DNA of 64,000 bases, taken from Bosea vestrisii (GTDB lineage Bacteria; Pseudomonadota; Alphaproteobacteria; Rhizobiales; Beijerinckiaceae). Within the stretch, counting starts at the first letter, position 1; the number at the start of each line of letters is the position of its first letter. Location of the stretch: positions 5,794,001-5,858,000 of the forward strand of contig NZ_CP126307.1 of assembly GCF_030144325.1 (NCBI RefSeq). The letters are read 5' to 3'. The notes below the pieces were generated by a model, which was not told where the DNA came from, did not search any database, and was given only the letters and a program-made list of their open reading frames with translations. Positions 17,438 to 27,200 of this stretch are shown one piece after another. Position numbers and translations under genes: made by a program.

Positions 17438-18328
17438 ATGCTGAAACGCACCTTTCTCGCTCTCGCCGGCGCCGCTCTGGCTCTCTCGGCCGCGCCGCTT
17501 GCGGCCCAGGCCCAGAACGTCGTGGTCGGCGGCAAGAACTTCACCGAGCAGCAGATCATGGCCGAGATGACGACCCAGCTGCTCAAGGCCAAGGGCTTCA
17601 CCGTCGACAAGCGCGCCGGTCTCGGCACCGCGCCTTTGCGCCAGGCGCAGGAGGCCGGCCAGGTCGACGTCTATTGGGAATACACCGGCACCTCGCTGAT
17701 CACCTTCAACAAGGTCAGCGACAAGCTCGATTCCGCCGCGACCTATGCCAAGGTCAAGGAACTCGATGCCGCCAAGGGGCTGGTCTGGCTCAACCCGTCC
17801 AAGGCCAACAACACCTATGCTCTGGCGATGCGCAAGGCCGACGCCGACGCCAAGGGCATCAAGTCGCTCTCCGATCTCGCCGGCAAGGTCAAGGGCGGCC
17901 AGGCCCTGAAATTCGGCTGCAACGCCGAGTTCTATGCGCGTCCGGACGGGCTCGCGCCGCTGCAGAAGACCTATGATTTCGAGTTCGGTCGCGAAAGCAC
18001 CGTGCGCATGGACACCGGCCTGGTCTATCAGGCGCTGCGCGATGCCCAAGTCGATGTCGGGCTCGTCTTCGCCACCGACGGGCGCGTGCCTGCCTTCAAC
18101 TTCGTCATCCTGACCGACGACAAGGGCTATTTCCCGACCTATGCGATGACGCCGGTCATCCGCAAGGAAGTGCTCGACAAGAACCCCAAGCTCGGCGAGG
18201 CGCTGAACGCGCTCTCGGCCAAGCTCGACGACGCCACCATGGCCAAGCTCAACGCCACGGTCGATGTCGACAAGAAGACCGTCGAGGAGGTCGCGACCAG
18301 CTTCCTCAAGGCGCAGGCGCTGATCTGA
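17438..18328 (+). CDS. Glycine betaine/choline-binding periplasmic protein (OpuAC/OsmF type)
   Basis: A 296-residue substrate-binding protein. The signal peptide covers residues 1-26 (ending LAAQAQ). The mature protein opens with VVVGGKNFTEQQIMAEM and has VDVYWEYTGT, the hallmark of the OsmF/ProX choline-betaine binders; aromatic residues in this segment form the cation box. The start at 17438 has the ribosome site aagggg at 17425-17430. A GTG 42 bases upstream is less likely because it would spoil the signal peptide. It completes the four-gene importer. Confidence 0.9.
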   Translation: MLKRTFLALAGAALALSAAPLAAQAQNVVVGGKNFTEQQIMAEMTTQLLKAKGFTVDKRAGLGTAPLRQAQEAGQVDVYWEYTGTSLITFNKVSDKLDSAATYAKVKELDAAKGLVWLNPSKANNTYALAMRKADADAKGIKSLSDLAGKVKGGQALKFGCNAEFYARPDGLAPLQKTYDFEFGRESTVRMDTGLVYQALRDAQVDVGLVFATDGRVPAFNFVILTDDKGYFPTYAMTPVIRKEVLDKNPKLGEALNALSAKLDDATMAKLNATVDVDKKTVEEVATSFLKAQALI

Positions 18329-18377
18329 GGCATGGCAGCGGAAGCCTCGCGCTTCCGCCGCCCGATCTGGAGTGCCG

Positions 18378-19226
18378 ATGTCCAGCCTCAAGGTCGCCGC
18401 GGCGCAGATCGCCTGCCGCCCCGGCGATATAAGCGCCAACCTCGCGATCCATCGCGCCATGATCGAGCGGGCGCGCGTCGCCGGCGTGGACCTGCTCGTC
18501 TTCCCCGAACTCTCGCTGACGGATTACCTGTCGCGCCCCGACCTCGTCACGCTGGGCATGAGCGCAGATGCGCCGGAACTGGCGCAGCTGGCCGCGATGG
18601 CCGGACCGATGACGGTCTCGGTAGGCTTCATCGAGCGCGCTGCCGATGGCCGTCATTTCAACGCGCAGGCCCTGCTCGCGAACGGCGCGATCAAGATACA
18701 TCGCAAGCTCAACCTGCCGGGCTATGGCCGCCTGCGCGAGGACGCGGTCTATGCCAGGGGCGAGGCGCTGGCACTCGCCCAGCTGGCCAACCGCTGGGCT
18801 GCCGCGACGCTGATCTGCGCTGACAGCTGGAACCCGGCGCTGCCTTGGCTCGCGGCGCTGTCCGGCGCGAATCTGCTGATCCTGCCCGTCGCCTCGTCGA
18901 AAGACGCGGTTGGCGGGAGCTTCGATAACGCCCGCGGCTGGGAGATCAATCTCGCCCACACCGCTATGACCTATGGCCTGCCGACGATCTTCGCCAATCA
19001 TTGCGGCAGGCGCGGCGGCTTCGACTTCTGGGGCGGCTCGCGCATTCTCGATGCGACCGGGCTGGAAGTCGCCCGCGCCGGCGACGAGCCTGAGCTGATC
19101 GTCGCCACGCTCGACCCCGCCGATGGGCTGGCGGCGCGCGCGCGCCTGCCGACGAGCCGCGACAGCGATCCCGATCTCGTCCGCCGCCTCCTCGGCGCTC
19201 ATCTCGACGCTCCGCCGGAGTCCTGA
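18378..19226 (+). CDS. Carbon-nitrogen hydrolase (nitrilase superfamily)
   Basis: A 282-residue soluble amidase-like enzyme. The Glu-Lys-Cys catalytic triad is complete: Glu44 in VFPELSL, Lys110 in IHRKLNLPG and Cys147 in TLICADSW. The family hydrolyses amides, nitriles or N-carbamoyl compounds; the substrate here is not evident. The start at ATG 18378 has ggag at 18369-18372. It lies 49 bp after the betaine-binding protein and three bases before the MmgE remnant, with which it probably once formed an operon. Confidence 0.85.
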   Translation: MSSLKVAAAQIACRPGDISANLAIHRAMIERARVAGVDLLVFPELSLTDYLSRPDLVTLGMSADAPELAQLAAMAGPMTVSVGFIERAADGRHFNAQALLANGAIKIHRKLNLPGYGRLREDAVYARGEALALAQLANRWAAATLICADSWNPALPWLAALSGANLLILPVASSKDAVGGSFDNARGWEINLAHTAMTYGLPTIFANHCGRRGGFDFWGGSRILDATGLEVARAGDEPELIVATLDPADGLAARARLPTSRDSDPDLVRRLLGAHLDAPPES

Positions 19227-19229
19227 ATC

Positions 19230-19499
19230 ATGTCGTCGCTCGGCTTCATCCACGATCTGCGGGTTGCCGATCTGCCGGCGGACGTCGCCTGTCAGGCTCA
19301 GCGCTGTTTGCTCGACCTCGTCGGCGTCGCGGCGGCAGGGCGGGAGACGGAGTTGTCGCGCATCGTCCATGATTTCGCGGTGCGCCAGATGGGCGCAAGC
19401 GAGGGCGGCTCGCGGCTGATTTTCGATGGCCGGCGCGCCAGCGCGGCAGGCGCTGCCTTCGCCGGCGCCTCGACGATCGATTCCTTCGACGCCCATCGC
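19230..19499 (+). pseudogene. MmgE/PrpD family protein, N-terminal remnant
   Basis: About 90 codons recognisable as the start of an MmgE/PrpD (2-methylcitrate dehydratase/iminodisuccinate epimerase) family protein: RVADLPADVACQAQRCLLDLVGVAAAG and then the conserved ASTIDSFDAH. Full members have about 450 residues. After GCC-CAT at 19491-19496 homology stops abruptly and the sequence becomes the end of an ABC ATPase gene in another frame. The frame stays open to about 19820 without family resemblance. It is a deletion scar. Confidence 0.75.
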
Positions 19500-19743
19500 C
19501 TTGCTGCAGGACCTGAAGGAGTGGCTTGGCCTCTCCGTCATTCTGATCAGCCACGACATCTCGACGATCGCCGCATCGGCCGAGGATACGATCGTGATGC
19601 TACGCGGCGCGGTCGTCGAAGCCGGCCTGACCATCGAGATCCTGAACCGCCCACAGCACGCCTATTCCAGGCTCCTGATCGGCTCGGTGCCGCAGCTCAG
19701 GACCGGCTGGCTCGAGGAGGCGGTCGCGAAAGAGCCAGCATCG
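19498..19743 (+). pseudogene. Peptide/nickel-type ABC transporter ATPase, C-terminal remnant
   Basis: About 80 codons match the end of a DppD/OppD-like ATPase: LGLSVILISHDISTIAASAEDT contains the H-loop, followed by VMLRGAVVEAG and AYSRLLIGSVPQ, the usual tail. Walker A, signature and Walker B are all missing. It is fused out of frame to the MmgE remnant. Beyond about 19743 the frame runs to 19971 without resemblance to the family. Confidence 0.72.
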
Positions 19744-20218
19744 CGCTGCAACCCGACGCTGCCGCGGCGGCCTACACCAAGCGACCAATGCGGTCTGAGG
19801 CTGATCCCCAGACGATGTAAAGCAGCTTCAGGGAGTGAGAGGGCTGTAGCACAGAATAGCGCACGCATAGGTCGGGCTGTTTCTGGCCCGTTTCTGACGC
19901 TAGTAGCGTACCGCTTCATGGCCGTCTGCGTTTCGATGAAGCCAATGACCCGAGCTCGCCACCATGTCTAATCGATGCAGGGCATCGGGATCGGGACATT
20001 CCGGAAAGGCGGAGGAACACTCCGGAAGGCTCACACCGCACCTGATCCTGGCATCGGGCTAGCGTAATGTCAGCTGGATTGTAGCCTGCTCTGTAACGGG
20101 AGGCCGGCGAGCGACGGATTGCAGCCGCCGGGAAAATCGAGGCAAGAAGGAGCGTACTGAATCGTTCGAGCTTGTCAGATTGCCGAGCTGGCGGTCTCGC
20201 GGGCAACTGGATGTTCTG
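19744..20218. other. Non-coding stretch after the recombination scar
   Basis: About 475 bp with lower GC than its surroundings and no credible gene on either strand. I see only short repeats: gtttctg twice near 19880, and ttccggaa (19999-20006) echoed by tccggaag (20021). No transposase, tRNA or clear attachment site is visible. It probably contains the promoter of the TetR gene. Confidence 0.55.
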
Positions 20219-20812
20219 ATGGTTACACGCGTAGAGCTCGTGTCACGGCTGGAGCGGGCGTTCCTCGACCATGGCTACGAGCACCTGACCATGACCGGCC
20301 TCGCCAAGGCCGTCGATGTCACGCGGCGGACGCTCTACAATTACTTCAGCAGCAAGGAACAAGCCTTTCGCTTCCTGATCGAGAACGTCAACGCGCAAGC
20401 GGTCGAGATCGGGATGGCGGCCGGGCGAGAAGCTCTAGCAGACGGGCAAGACGCCGCGGCGATTCTGGCGACCATTCTCGACACGCGATACGGCAATACA
20501 CGCCGGCGCCTGGCGACATCGCCCCACGCAATCGAGATCAACGATCAGGCTTTCCGGCGCTGCCGCGACATCATGATCGCGTCGGCGGTCGGGTTTCAGT
20601 CGGAGCTCGCGCGCTTTATCGACGAGCTGGAGGGGAGAAGTCTCTTGCGCGTCAAGCCCGATGTCGGCCCCGAGGCCCTGGCGCAATTGCTTGCCGATGG
20701 TGCGCGCGGCACCAATCAGAGCCTGCCTCCGATCGATCCGGCCAAGCTTCACCAGCGCTATCACGGCATGGTCCGGGCGCTGCTTCACGGAGCAACGCGG
20801 CCCGCGAGCTGA
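20219..20812 (+). CDS. TetR/AcrR-family transcriptional regulator
   Basis: A 197-residue regulator. Its N-terminal helix-turn-helix is at about residues 18-45 (MTGLAKAVDVTRRTLYNYFSSKEQAF), followed by a helical ligand/dimer domain resembling TetR_C AefR-like members. The start was set at ATG 20219; a TTG at 20180 would add 13 residues of no resemblance. It is transcribed toward, and may control, the unrecognised protein and MFS transporter downstream. The ligand is unknown. Confidence 0.8.
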   Translation: MVTRVELVSRLERAFLDHGYEHLTMTGLAKAVDVTRRTLYNYFSSKEQAFRFLIENVNAQAVEIGMAAGREALADGQDAAAILATILDTRYGNTRRRLATSPHAIEINDQAFRRCRDIMIASAVGFQSELARFIDELEGRSLLRVKPDVGPEALAQLLADGARGTNQSLPPIDPAKLHQRYHGMVRALLHGATRPAS

Positions 20813-21008
20813 CGTGGCGGGCCGATTGGCCGGGACGTTGCGACGAAGACATGGCCGCGGCGCGAAACGCGTCTCGCTTCGCCCTGTTGTGAACAGCGGT
20901 TCAAAAGGGCCGGCACCGAGGCCTCCGGCGCCGGCTGCACGGCTGTACTGCGCCTTGCCGAGCGAACAATAATGGCCCGGCGTGCGAGCGCGGCGGGCGG
21001 GGGATCGG

Positions 21009-21935
21009 ATGCAGACGCTGGAAGCGGAGATCGAGCGGCTGCTTGCCCAGCCGCTGTTCGATCGCGCCGCGCATCGCCTGGCCCAGGGGTTCTTGGCAGT
21101 GCAGACTGCGGCGCCCCGGCTGGCCTCGCAGTTCTCGACCCAGCAGCGCTGGCTGATGTCGCATGCAGCACTGTCCCGCTATTTTCGTGGGCTCGACCTC
21201 GGCCGGCCGGGATTGTCGCAGCGTGAGTTCGTCGAGGAGGTTCTCGCTCATGGCCTGGCGAGCCGAAACACCGCTGCCTCCTTCTTCACCGAGGCGCTGC
21301 AATATGGGCTCGTCCAGCCGACCAGGGTGCATGCCGGTTTGGCGGAGCCTGCGCCTGCGACCCTGTGGGCGCTGACGCAATGGTACGCCATTCATCTGAC
21401 CGCGCTCGATTCACTCGATGATGGCGCCAGGACCTCGCGGTTGCAGGCCGCGGACGGTGCTCTCCTGAAGGGGATCGAGCCTGCCACCGCTGATGCTCTG
21501 CTGTCGTCCACGATGATCCGCGTGCCGCCGCCAGGCTATGCGGTGTTCGCCTCGGTCGACGAGGGTGGTAGCCTGATGGATCGGCTCATGGTGGGGGTCG
21601 ACATCGCCGCGGCACGCGGCGAGGAGAGGGCGCTGACTGACGTAAGCTCCATCTCGGCGCTCGCCCGTCCGTTCAATCTCTCCCGGACACATGCCGGCCG
21701 CACGCTTGCCGCAGCGGCGGCAACGGGCAGTCTCGGCTGGAGCGGCGTGAGCGGGCGCTCTCCGATCTGGCTGTCGCGAGGCTTCCGCGATGAGTACGCA
21801 CGGTTTCAGGCGGCGAAACTCGCCATCATCGGCGCAGCCTTCGCGCAAGCCGTAGCGATCTCGCCGCCAGAATTTCCGGACGAGAGCACCGCAATGGGAG
21901 CTGTTCGCGAAATCTCGGATAGCCCGGCATGCTGA
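21009..21935 (+). CDS. Unrecognised protein with two possible winged-helix segments
   Basis: A 308-residue soluble protein I do not recognise. No signal peptide or membrane segment is visible. LSQREFVEEVLAHGLASRNT (about 75-95) and ISALARPFNLSRTHAGRTLA (about 218-238) each look like the recognition part of a MarR/GntR-like winged helix, so it could be a DNA-binding regulator. The start at ATG 21009 has ggggga upstream. It overlaps the MFS gene by seven bases, so the two are co-translated and probably work together. The regulator role is inference. Confidence 0.7.
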   Translation: MQTLEAEIERLLAQPLFDRAAHRLAQGFLAVQTAAPRLASQFSTQQRWLMSHAALSRYFRGLDLGRPGLSQREFVEEVLAHGLASRNTAASFFTEALQYGLVQPTRVHAGLAEPAPATLWALTQWYAIHLTALDSLDDGARTSRLQAADGALLKGIEPATADALLSSTMIRVPPPGYAVFASVDEGGSLMDRLMVGVDIAAARGEERALTDVSSISALARPFNLSRTHAGRTLAAAAATGSLGWSGVSGRSPIWLSRGFRDEYARFQAAKLAIIGAAFAQAVAISPPEFPDESTAMGAVREISDSPAC

Positions 21936-23275
21936 CCAGGGCTGAGGACGCAAACGCGCCGGCGCGGGCGATCGGCGAGCGCCTCGACGCCTTGCCGTTC
22001 TGCCGTCTGCGGTTTGCGCTCTTCGGCGTTCTGACCCTCGCTCTCTTCGCCGACATCGCCGAAGTCGCGCTCGGCAATGCCCTGGGAGCGGTGTTCCAGG
22101 CGGCGCCCCGCACGATGACGCAGGCCGAGCTGTCGCTATTCCTCGCGGCGATCTTCGCCGGTGGCGCTGTCGGAGCCCCCGTCTTCGGCATGCTCGGTGA
22201 CCGCTTCGGCCGCCGGCTCACATTGCAGGTGGCGCTGGTCGTGATCGCAGTCGGCTCATTTGGCGCCGCGGCGAGCCATCATCCCACGATTCTGATCAGC
22301 TTCCGCTTCCTGTCGGGCCTCGGCATCGGGGCCTGCCCGCCGCTGATCGCCGCCTATATGGCCGATGTCATGCCGCCGCGCTGGCGCGGGACGTTGTCAT
22401 GCCTGTGTGCCGGCCTCGCCTTTCTCGGCGCACCAGCCATCATCTTCCTGATGCGCGCGGCGTCGCCGACGCTATTGACGATCGAGGGCTGGCGCTGGGC
22501 TCTCGGCTCGGGTGCGTTCGTCGCCATCGTCGCCGCGGGCCTGCTCGCGCTATTGCCGGAATCGCCGCGCTGGCTTGCCGCCGCCGGCCGCTTCGCCGAG
22601 GCCGACGCTGCGCTGCGGCGCTTCGGTGCGCGAAGCAAAGTGCCGTTGGCCATTCCGGAAGGGGCTGGCGAGGTATTCCAAACGGCGCTCGATCGCCCGC
22701 AGATCGATCTGGGGCGCAGGTTGCTGCTGCTATGCGCCCTCTATGCGCTTGCCCCCTGGGCGACGATCGGCTTTCCGCTGATGAGCGGGGCCGTGATGGT
22801 GGCCAAGCAGTTCAGCATCGGCGATTCCGTCATAGCAGCCGGCCTGATCATGTTCGGACCGGCGCTCGGCAACCTGCTCGTCGCTCCGGTGATCGACCGG
22901 ATCGGCCGCAAGGCCAGCCTGATCGGCGCCGCGAGTGCGATGGCCGCGCTGGGCCTGGCCTTTGCAGCCGCAACCACCTTCCTGCCACTTGTCGCCCTCG
23001 GCATCGCCTTCGCGCTGGCCAGCGCCATCTACGCCAGCGTCCTTGCCGTCTACGCCGCCGAGATCATTCCAACCGAGCTGCGGGCCTCGCGGACATCCAT
23101 GGCGTGGGGAGTAGGCCGCTTCATCTCCATCTTCGTGCCGTTGCTCTGCTTCGCGCTGATCCACCAGGTCGGAGCCTGGAGCATGTTCGTGCTGATTGCG
23201 GCAGCCCTGGGTCTGAGCGCGGTGCTGGTTGCGGTCGCCGGACCACGAGGCCGATCGCAGCAGGCGGTCGCCTGA
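21929..23275 (+). CDS. Major facilitator superfamily transporter
   Basis: A 448-residue inner-membrane carrier with about 12 hydrophobic segments. The MFS loop motif GMLGDRFGRRL follows segment 2 and is repeated as VIDRIGRKAS after segment 8. PESPRWLAAAGR after segment 6 is typical of the sugar/metabolite:H+ symporter branch (AaeB/ShiA/NiaP-like), which takes organic acids and aromatic acids. It overlaps the upstream unrecognised gene. The substrate cannot be read from the sequence. Confidence 0.88.
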   Translation: MLTRAEDANAPARAIGERLDALPFCRLRFALFGVLTLALFADIAEVALGNALGAVFQAAPRTMTQAELSLFLAAIFAGGAVGAPVFGMLGDRFGRRLTLQVALVVIAVGSFGAAASHHPTILISFRFLSGLGIGACPPLIAAYMADVMPPRWRGTLSCLCAGLAFLGAPAIIFLMRAASPTLLTIEGWRWALGSGAFVAIVAAGLLALLPESPRWLAAAGRFAEADAALRRFGARSKVPLAIPEGAGEVFQTALDRPQIDLGRRLLLLCALYALAPWATIGFPLMSGAVMVAKQFSIGDSVIAAGLIMFGPALGNLLVAPVIDRIGRKASLIGAASAMAALGLAFAAATTFLPLVALGIAFALASAIYASVLAVYAAEIIPTELRASRTSMAWGVGRFISIFVPLLCFALIHQVGAWSMFVLIAAALGLSAVLVAVAGPRGRSQQAVA

Positions 23276-23564
23276 GGCCGATCGGCAGGCCGATCCGAAG
23301 CCAAGGTGAACGGCTGTTCGCATCCGGCCCGCTGCGCATTGATCAAAAGGGCCGATCGGGCAATATCGGATATGACCATTTTTGAAACTCGTATTGCGCA
23401 GTTTCGAGCAATTTGAGAAATCTGCGGCGTTCCGAGCACAGCGATCCTCTCGTTGAGCGACATGGCACGGCCGACAGGACATTGCGGATGAACTGGTCGG
23501 ACGACCTGTCGGTGAGAGGAGCTATCGCGGGGGCGAGGCGCTGGCGGCATGATTGGGGTGGGGC

Positions 23565-24173
23565 GTGACAGCAGTGCACATATTGTTTGGTCCAGCGGTG
23601 CTGGGCGTGGCTCTCGCCGTGGGCGCGGGTTTCGCCGTCGCGCAGTCGACGGCCCCGAAATCCGGCAGCCAGCCCGCGCCATCGTCCGCGCCCACCGTTC
23701 AGCCGGTGTCGACGGAGCCCAGCAGCACCACGGCGAGCTTTGGTGACTGGACGCTGCGCTGCCAGCGCGTCTCGGACAATCCCAAGTCGGCCCGCATCTG
23801 CGAAGTCGCGCAAGTCCTGCAGAGCCAGGGGCAGCAGGCCCCAATCGCGCAGGTCGCCGTTGGCCGGGCAGCCGCCGGGGAGCCGCTCCGGGTTACGGCC
23901 GTGATGCCGATCAGCATCTCCTTCCCCAGCGTCGTGCAGATCGCCATCGGCGAGAAGGACGCAAAGCCGCTCGAGCTCGGCTGGCGGCGCTGCATTCCGA
24001 GCGGATGCTTCGCCGATGCGGGGCTTGGCGATGAGACGATCAAGCAGTGGCGCAAGGCGAGCGAGCCGGGCCGGATCGTCTTCAAGGATGCCGCAGGACG
24101 CGACATGGCTCTGCCATTGTCGACCCGCGGTCTCGACCAGGCTGTCGAAGCTCTCGCCAAGGAACGGCTCTGA
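23565..24173 (+). CDS. Invasion-associated locus B (IalB) family protein
   Basis: A 202-residue exported protein. The hydrophobic N-terminus (about 3-28, ending FAVAQS) is a signal peptide. A Pro/Ser/Thr-rich linker precedes the IalB core with its hallmark FGDWTLRCQ and two cysteine pairs (RCQ/ICEV and RCIPSGC). In Bartonella, IalB contributes to host-cell entry; elsewhere the family is periplasmic with unclear function. The start may be GTG 23565 or TTG 23553. It lies 55 bp upstream of the giant exoprotein gene in the same direction, which suggests a shared envelope role. Confidence 0.8.
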   Translation: MTAVHILFGPAVLGVALAVGAGFAVAQSTAPKSGSQPAPSSAPTVQPVSTEPSSTTASFGDWTLRCQRVSDNPKSARICEVAQVLQSQGQQAPIAQVAVGRAAAGEPLRVTAVMPISISFPSVVQIAIGEKDAKPLELGWRRCIPSGCFADAGLGDETIKQWRKASEPGRIVFKDAAGRDMALPLSTRGLDQAVEALAKERL

Positions 24174-24205
24174 CCATGGCCCGGCGCAGCGACGCTCGTT
24201 CACAA

Positions 24206-24230
24206 ACCGCCCCCGGACCGAGGGGGCGGT
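24206..24230 (+). promoter_or_regulatory. Hairpin covering the ribosome site and start codon of the giant exoprotein
   Basis: A perfect 9-bp stem (24206-24214 with 24222-24230) and a 7-nt loop. The 3' arm contains the purine-rich ribosome site and the first two bases of the GTG start at 24229. In mRNA this would hide the start region. It could alternatively be a terminator for the IalB gene, but no T tract follows. Confidence 0.6.
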
Positions 24231-27200
24231 GTTGCGCTACGTTGCGGCTCCGAGCGAGCGCCGCTCCGTTCTCGCCGCTCTGCGGCAGCGTTGCCTCGTC
24301 GGGCAGGCGATGGCGCTCGCCCTCTGGAATGCGCCCGCCTTCGCACAGAACGTCATCACGCCGGACGGACGGACGCAGACCAATGTCGCGGTCAGCGGCA
24401 GCACGACCACAATCACGACGAAGACGATCTCCGGCGGCGCCGGCTATAACTCGTTCTCGCGCTTCGAGCAGGGCGCCGGCTCGACCGTCAACATGCACTT
24501 GCCGCAGAATACCGGCGTGCTGGTCAACATCGTTCGCGATGGGCCGGTGGTCATCAACGGGATCCTGAATTCCTACCGGAACGGCCAGATCGGTGGCCAT
24601 GTCTACTTCTCGGATTCGGCCGGCTTCACCGTCGGGCCGAGCGGCGTCATCAACACTGGCCGGCTGACGGTCAATACGCCGACACGTGAGTTCCTCGACC
24701 AGGTGATCGGCCCGGACGGCACCGTCAACGAGACGATGGCCGCCAGGCTCAAGGCGAACGATGTCCCGATCTCGCCCGACGGCAAGATCACCATCGACGG
24801 CGCCATCAATGCGCGTCGCGGCGTATCGCTGAACGGCCACTCCGTCAGCGTCGCCGGGCAGATCAAGACGAACGCTGCTCCGGTCGACATTGCCGAGCGC
24901 CGCGAGCGGCACCGCACCGCCTTTTCGCAGAGCGTCAACACGGCCGGGCTCCGCCATGGCGCGGGCATGGTCGCGCGCAGGGGCGGTGGTATCGAGATCG
25001 TCGCCGCCGGCACTGTCGTTGTCTCCGGTCAGCTCAGTGCCAACGCCACGGCACGGCGTGCCGCCGGCACTGTCACTGTCCGCTCGGGCAGGGGCACCAC
25101 GATCGCGCAAACGGCGAAGATCACCGCCATGGGCGCTGCGCCGGCCCCCCTCCCGGCCGGTACGGCTCCGTCCACCCCTGTGAACACCGGCGACGGCGGC
25201 AAGGTCTCGATCACCTCCGACGCCGCGATCGCGATCGCCCGCGGCGCCACGATCGACGTCAGCGCGGCTCACGGCTCGGCCGGCAAGGCCGGTTCGGCGA
25301 TCGTCTTCGCCGGCACCAATCTCGATGTCGCGTCCGGTGCCGTGTTCCGCGGCGTGGCGGGCACGAGCGGCGATGGCGGCTTCCTCGAGCTCAGCGCCAA
25401 GCAGACCGTCACGCTCGGTGCCGTCGACGTCGACCTCTCGGCCCGCAACGGCAAGGCCGGCCTGCTCTATATCGACCCGACCGACATCGTGATCGGCACC
25501 GGCGGCAGCGCCAACATGATCACCAACGGCACGAATGTGCTGCTGGAGGCGACGAACAGCATCACCATTCTCGGCGACGGGATCATCGATACCCGCAACT
25601 TCAACCGCTCCGCCAATGGCGGGGCGCTTTCGGCTGCGAACCCCTCCCTCGGCAATTCCGGCAGCATCACGCTGGAGGCACGGCAGATCAACGTCGCCGG
25701 TCAATTGCTGGCCGGCGTCAGCCCCGGCAGCCTCTACACGGCCGGCGACGTCACGTTGAGTGCGAGCGCCTCCGACAGGCGCAATTCCGGCAAGGCGACG
25801 GCCGAGGCGACGATCGACGTCAGCGGCACGATCACCGGCCGTGACGTCAAGCTCCTGGCCGACGCGACTGGCGTCTCCTCCTTCATCAATCCCGGCCCCG
25901 GCATCGCGCTGTTCGCCGGGCTGACCAACCTGTCCATCCTGACCGGCCTCAATGGCGGTTATGTCGCCAGCGACATCACCGCCCGCGTTTCGGTCAAGAA
26001 CGGCGCTTCGATCACCGCGACGCGCGACATCGTCATCAGCGCGACCGGGACGCAGGAAGCGACATTGCCGGCCGTCTCGGTCACGGCGGTGTCGCCGCTG
26101 GCGGCCGCAGTGACTTATGCCGATCTCAAGGCGCGGGTGACCGCCGAGGTCGAGTCGGGGGCGTCGCTGACGATCGGCCGCAACCTGACCGTCGAGGCGA
26201 AGAACGAGGCGACTTTGGGAGCGACGGCGCTCGCGGCGTCAGCCGGACAGACCCTGGCTGCCTTCGCCGTCGCGGTCGGCACCACGGACATCGAGACCAA
26301 GGCGATCGTCAGCTCCGGGGCGACTGTCACGGTATCGTCCTCGGCGAGCAATGTCCGGGTCTCGGCGATCAACGAGAACGCGTTCTCGACCTCGGCCACG
26401 GCGATGTCGATCAGCGGCGGCATGGTCGGCCTGTCCGTCGCCTATTCCGACACCAAGGCGAGTGCCGAGGCGAGGCTCGGAGCCTCGCTCGGTTCGAGCA
26501 GCGGCCGCATCGGCAACGTCACGGTCGAGGCGATCTCGGACAACAGCAAGAACGCGACCTCCTCGGCGGTAACGCTCGGGCAGAACCTGATCATCGAGTC
26601 GCTCCAGGTCGCCAATGCGATGGAGGTGCTCTTTGCCCCGCTGACCTCCCGGCTCGGCTCGCGCGAGATCGGCAAGTTCGGCAGCACGCTTACTTTGGCG
26701 AAGAGCGATCTCTCCGCGATCGCCTCGATCGCGGCCGATGCCGGTGGCGCGGCTCCGACGATCTACGCGACCAAGGCTGCCGTGGTCAGTGATGTCCGCG
26801 ATTTCGCCCTGCGCGCCGCGGCCGATGCCGGCCTCAGCTCGAACTCCAAGAACCCGACGGCCGTCAATCCTGAAGCGACGGTCGCCATGTCGGCTGCCAT
26901 CGTCTACGGCGACTTCCGCCATACCTCGCGGGCCTCGATCGGTGCAGGCGTCACCGTCGACGCCAATCGCATCGGCGTTTCCGCGACGACCGCTGTGCCC
27001 ATCGCCAACACCTGGACCGATTGGGGCGGCTTCGGCGAGACGCTCTCGCATCTGAACGGCACCTTCGGCGTCGCCGGCAACATCCTGACCAGCTATGCCA
27101 GCGCCACGGCGGAATCGAGCCAGCTCGGCCTCGCCGGCGCCGTCAACTACTACAAGATCGCCAACCAGACCGAGGCCTATGTCGGTCCCGGCGCGACCTT

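Noticed and set aside
19744..20218. Insertion sequence or genomic-island attachment site at the scar
   Set aside because: No transposase or integrase fragment, no tRNA gene and no clear direct repeats flank the junction. A simple deletion is enough.
23249..23358. Recurring ggccgatc words near the MFS gene end as a regulatory array
   Set aside because: Four copies with irregular spacing, one inside the coding end. In high-GC DNA this can be chance, and no promoter is aligned with them.
24206..24231. Intrinsic terminator for the IalB gene
   Set aside because: The stem is strong but is followed by gttgcgctacg with no T tract, and it coincides with the ribosome site and start of the next gene. 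A translational role fits better.
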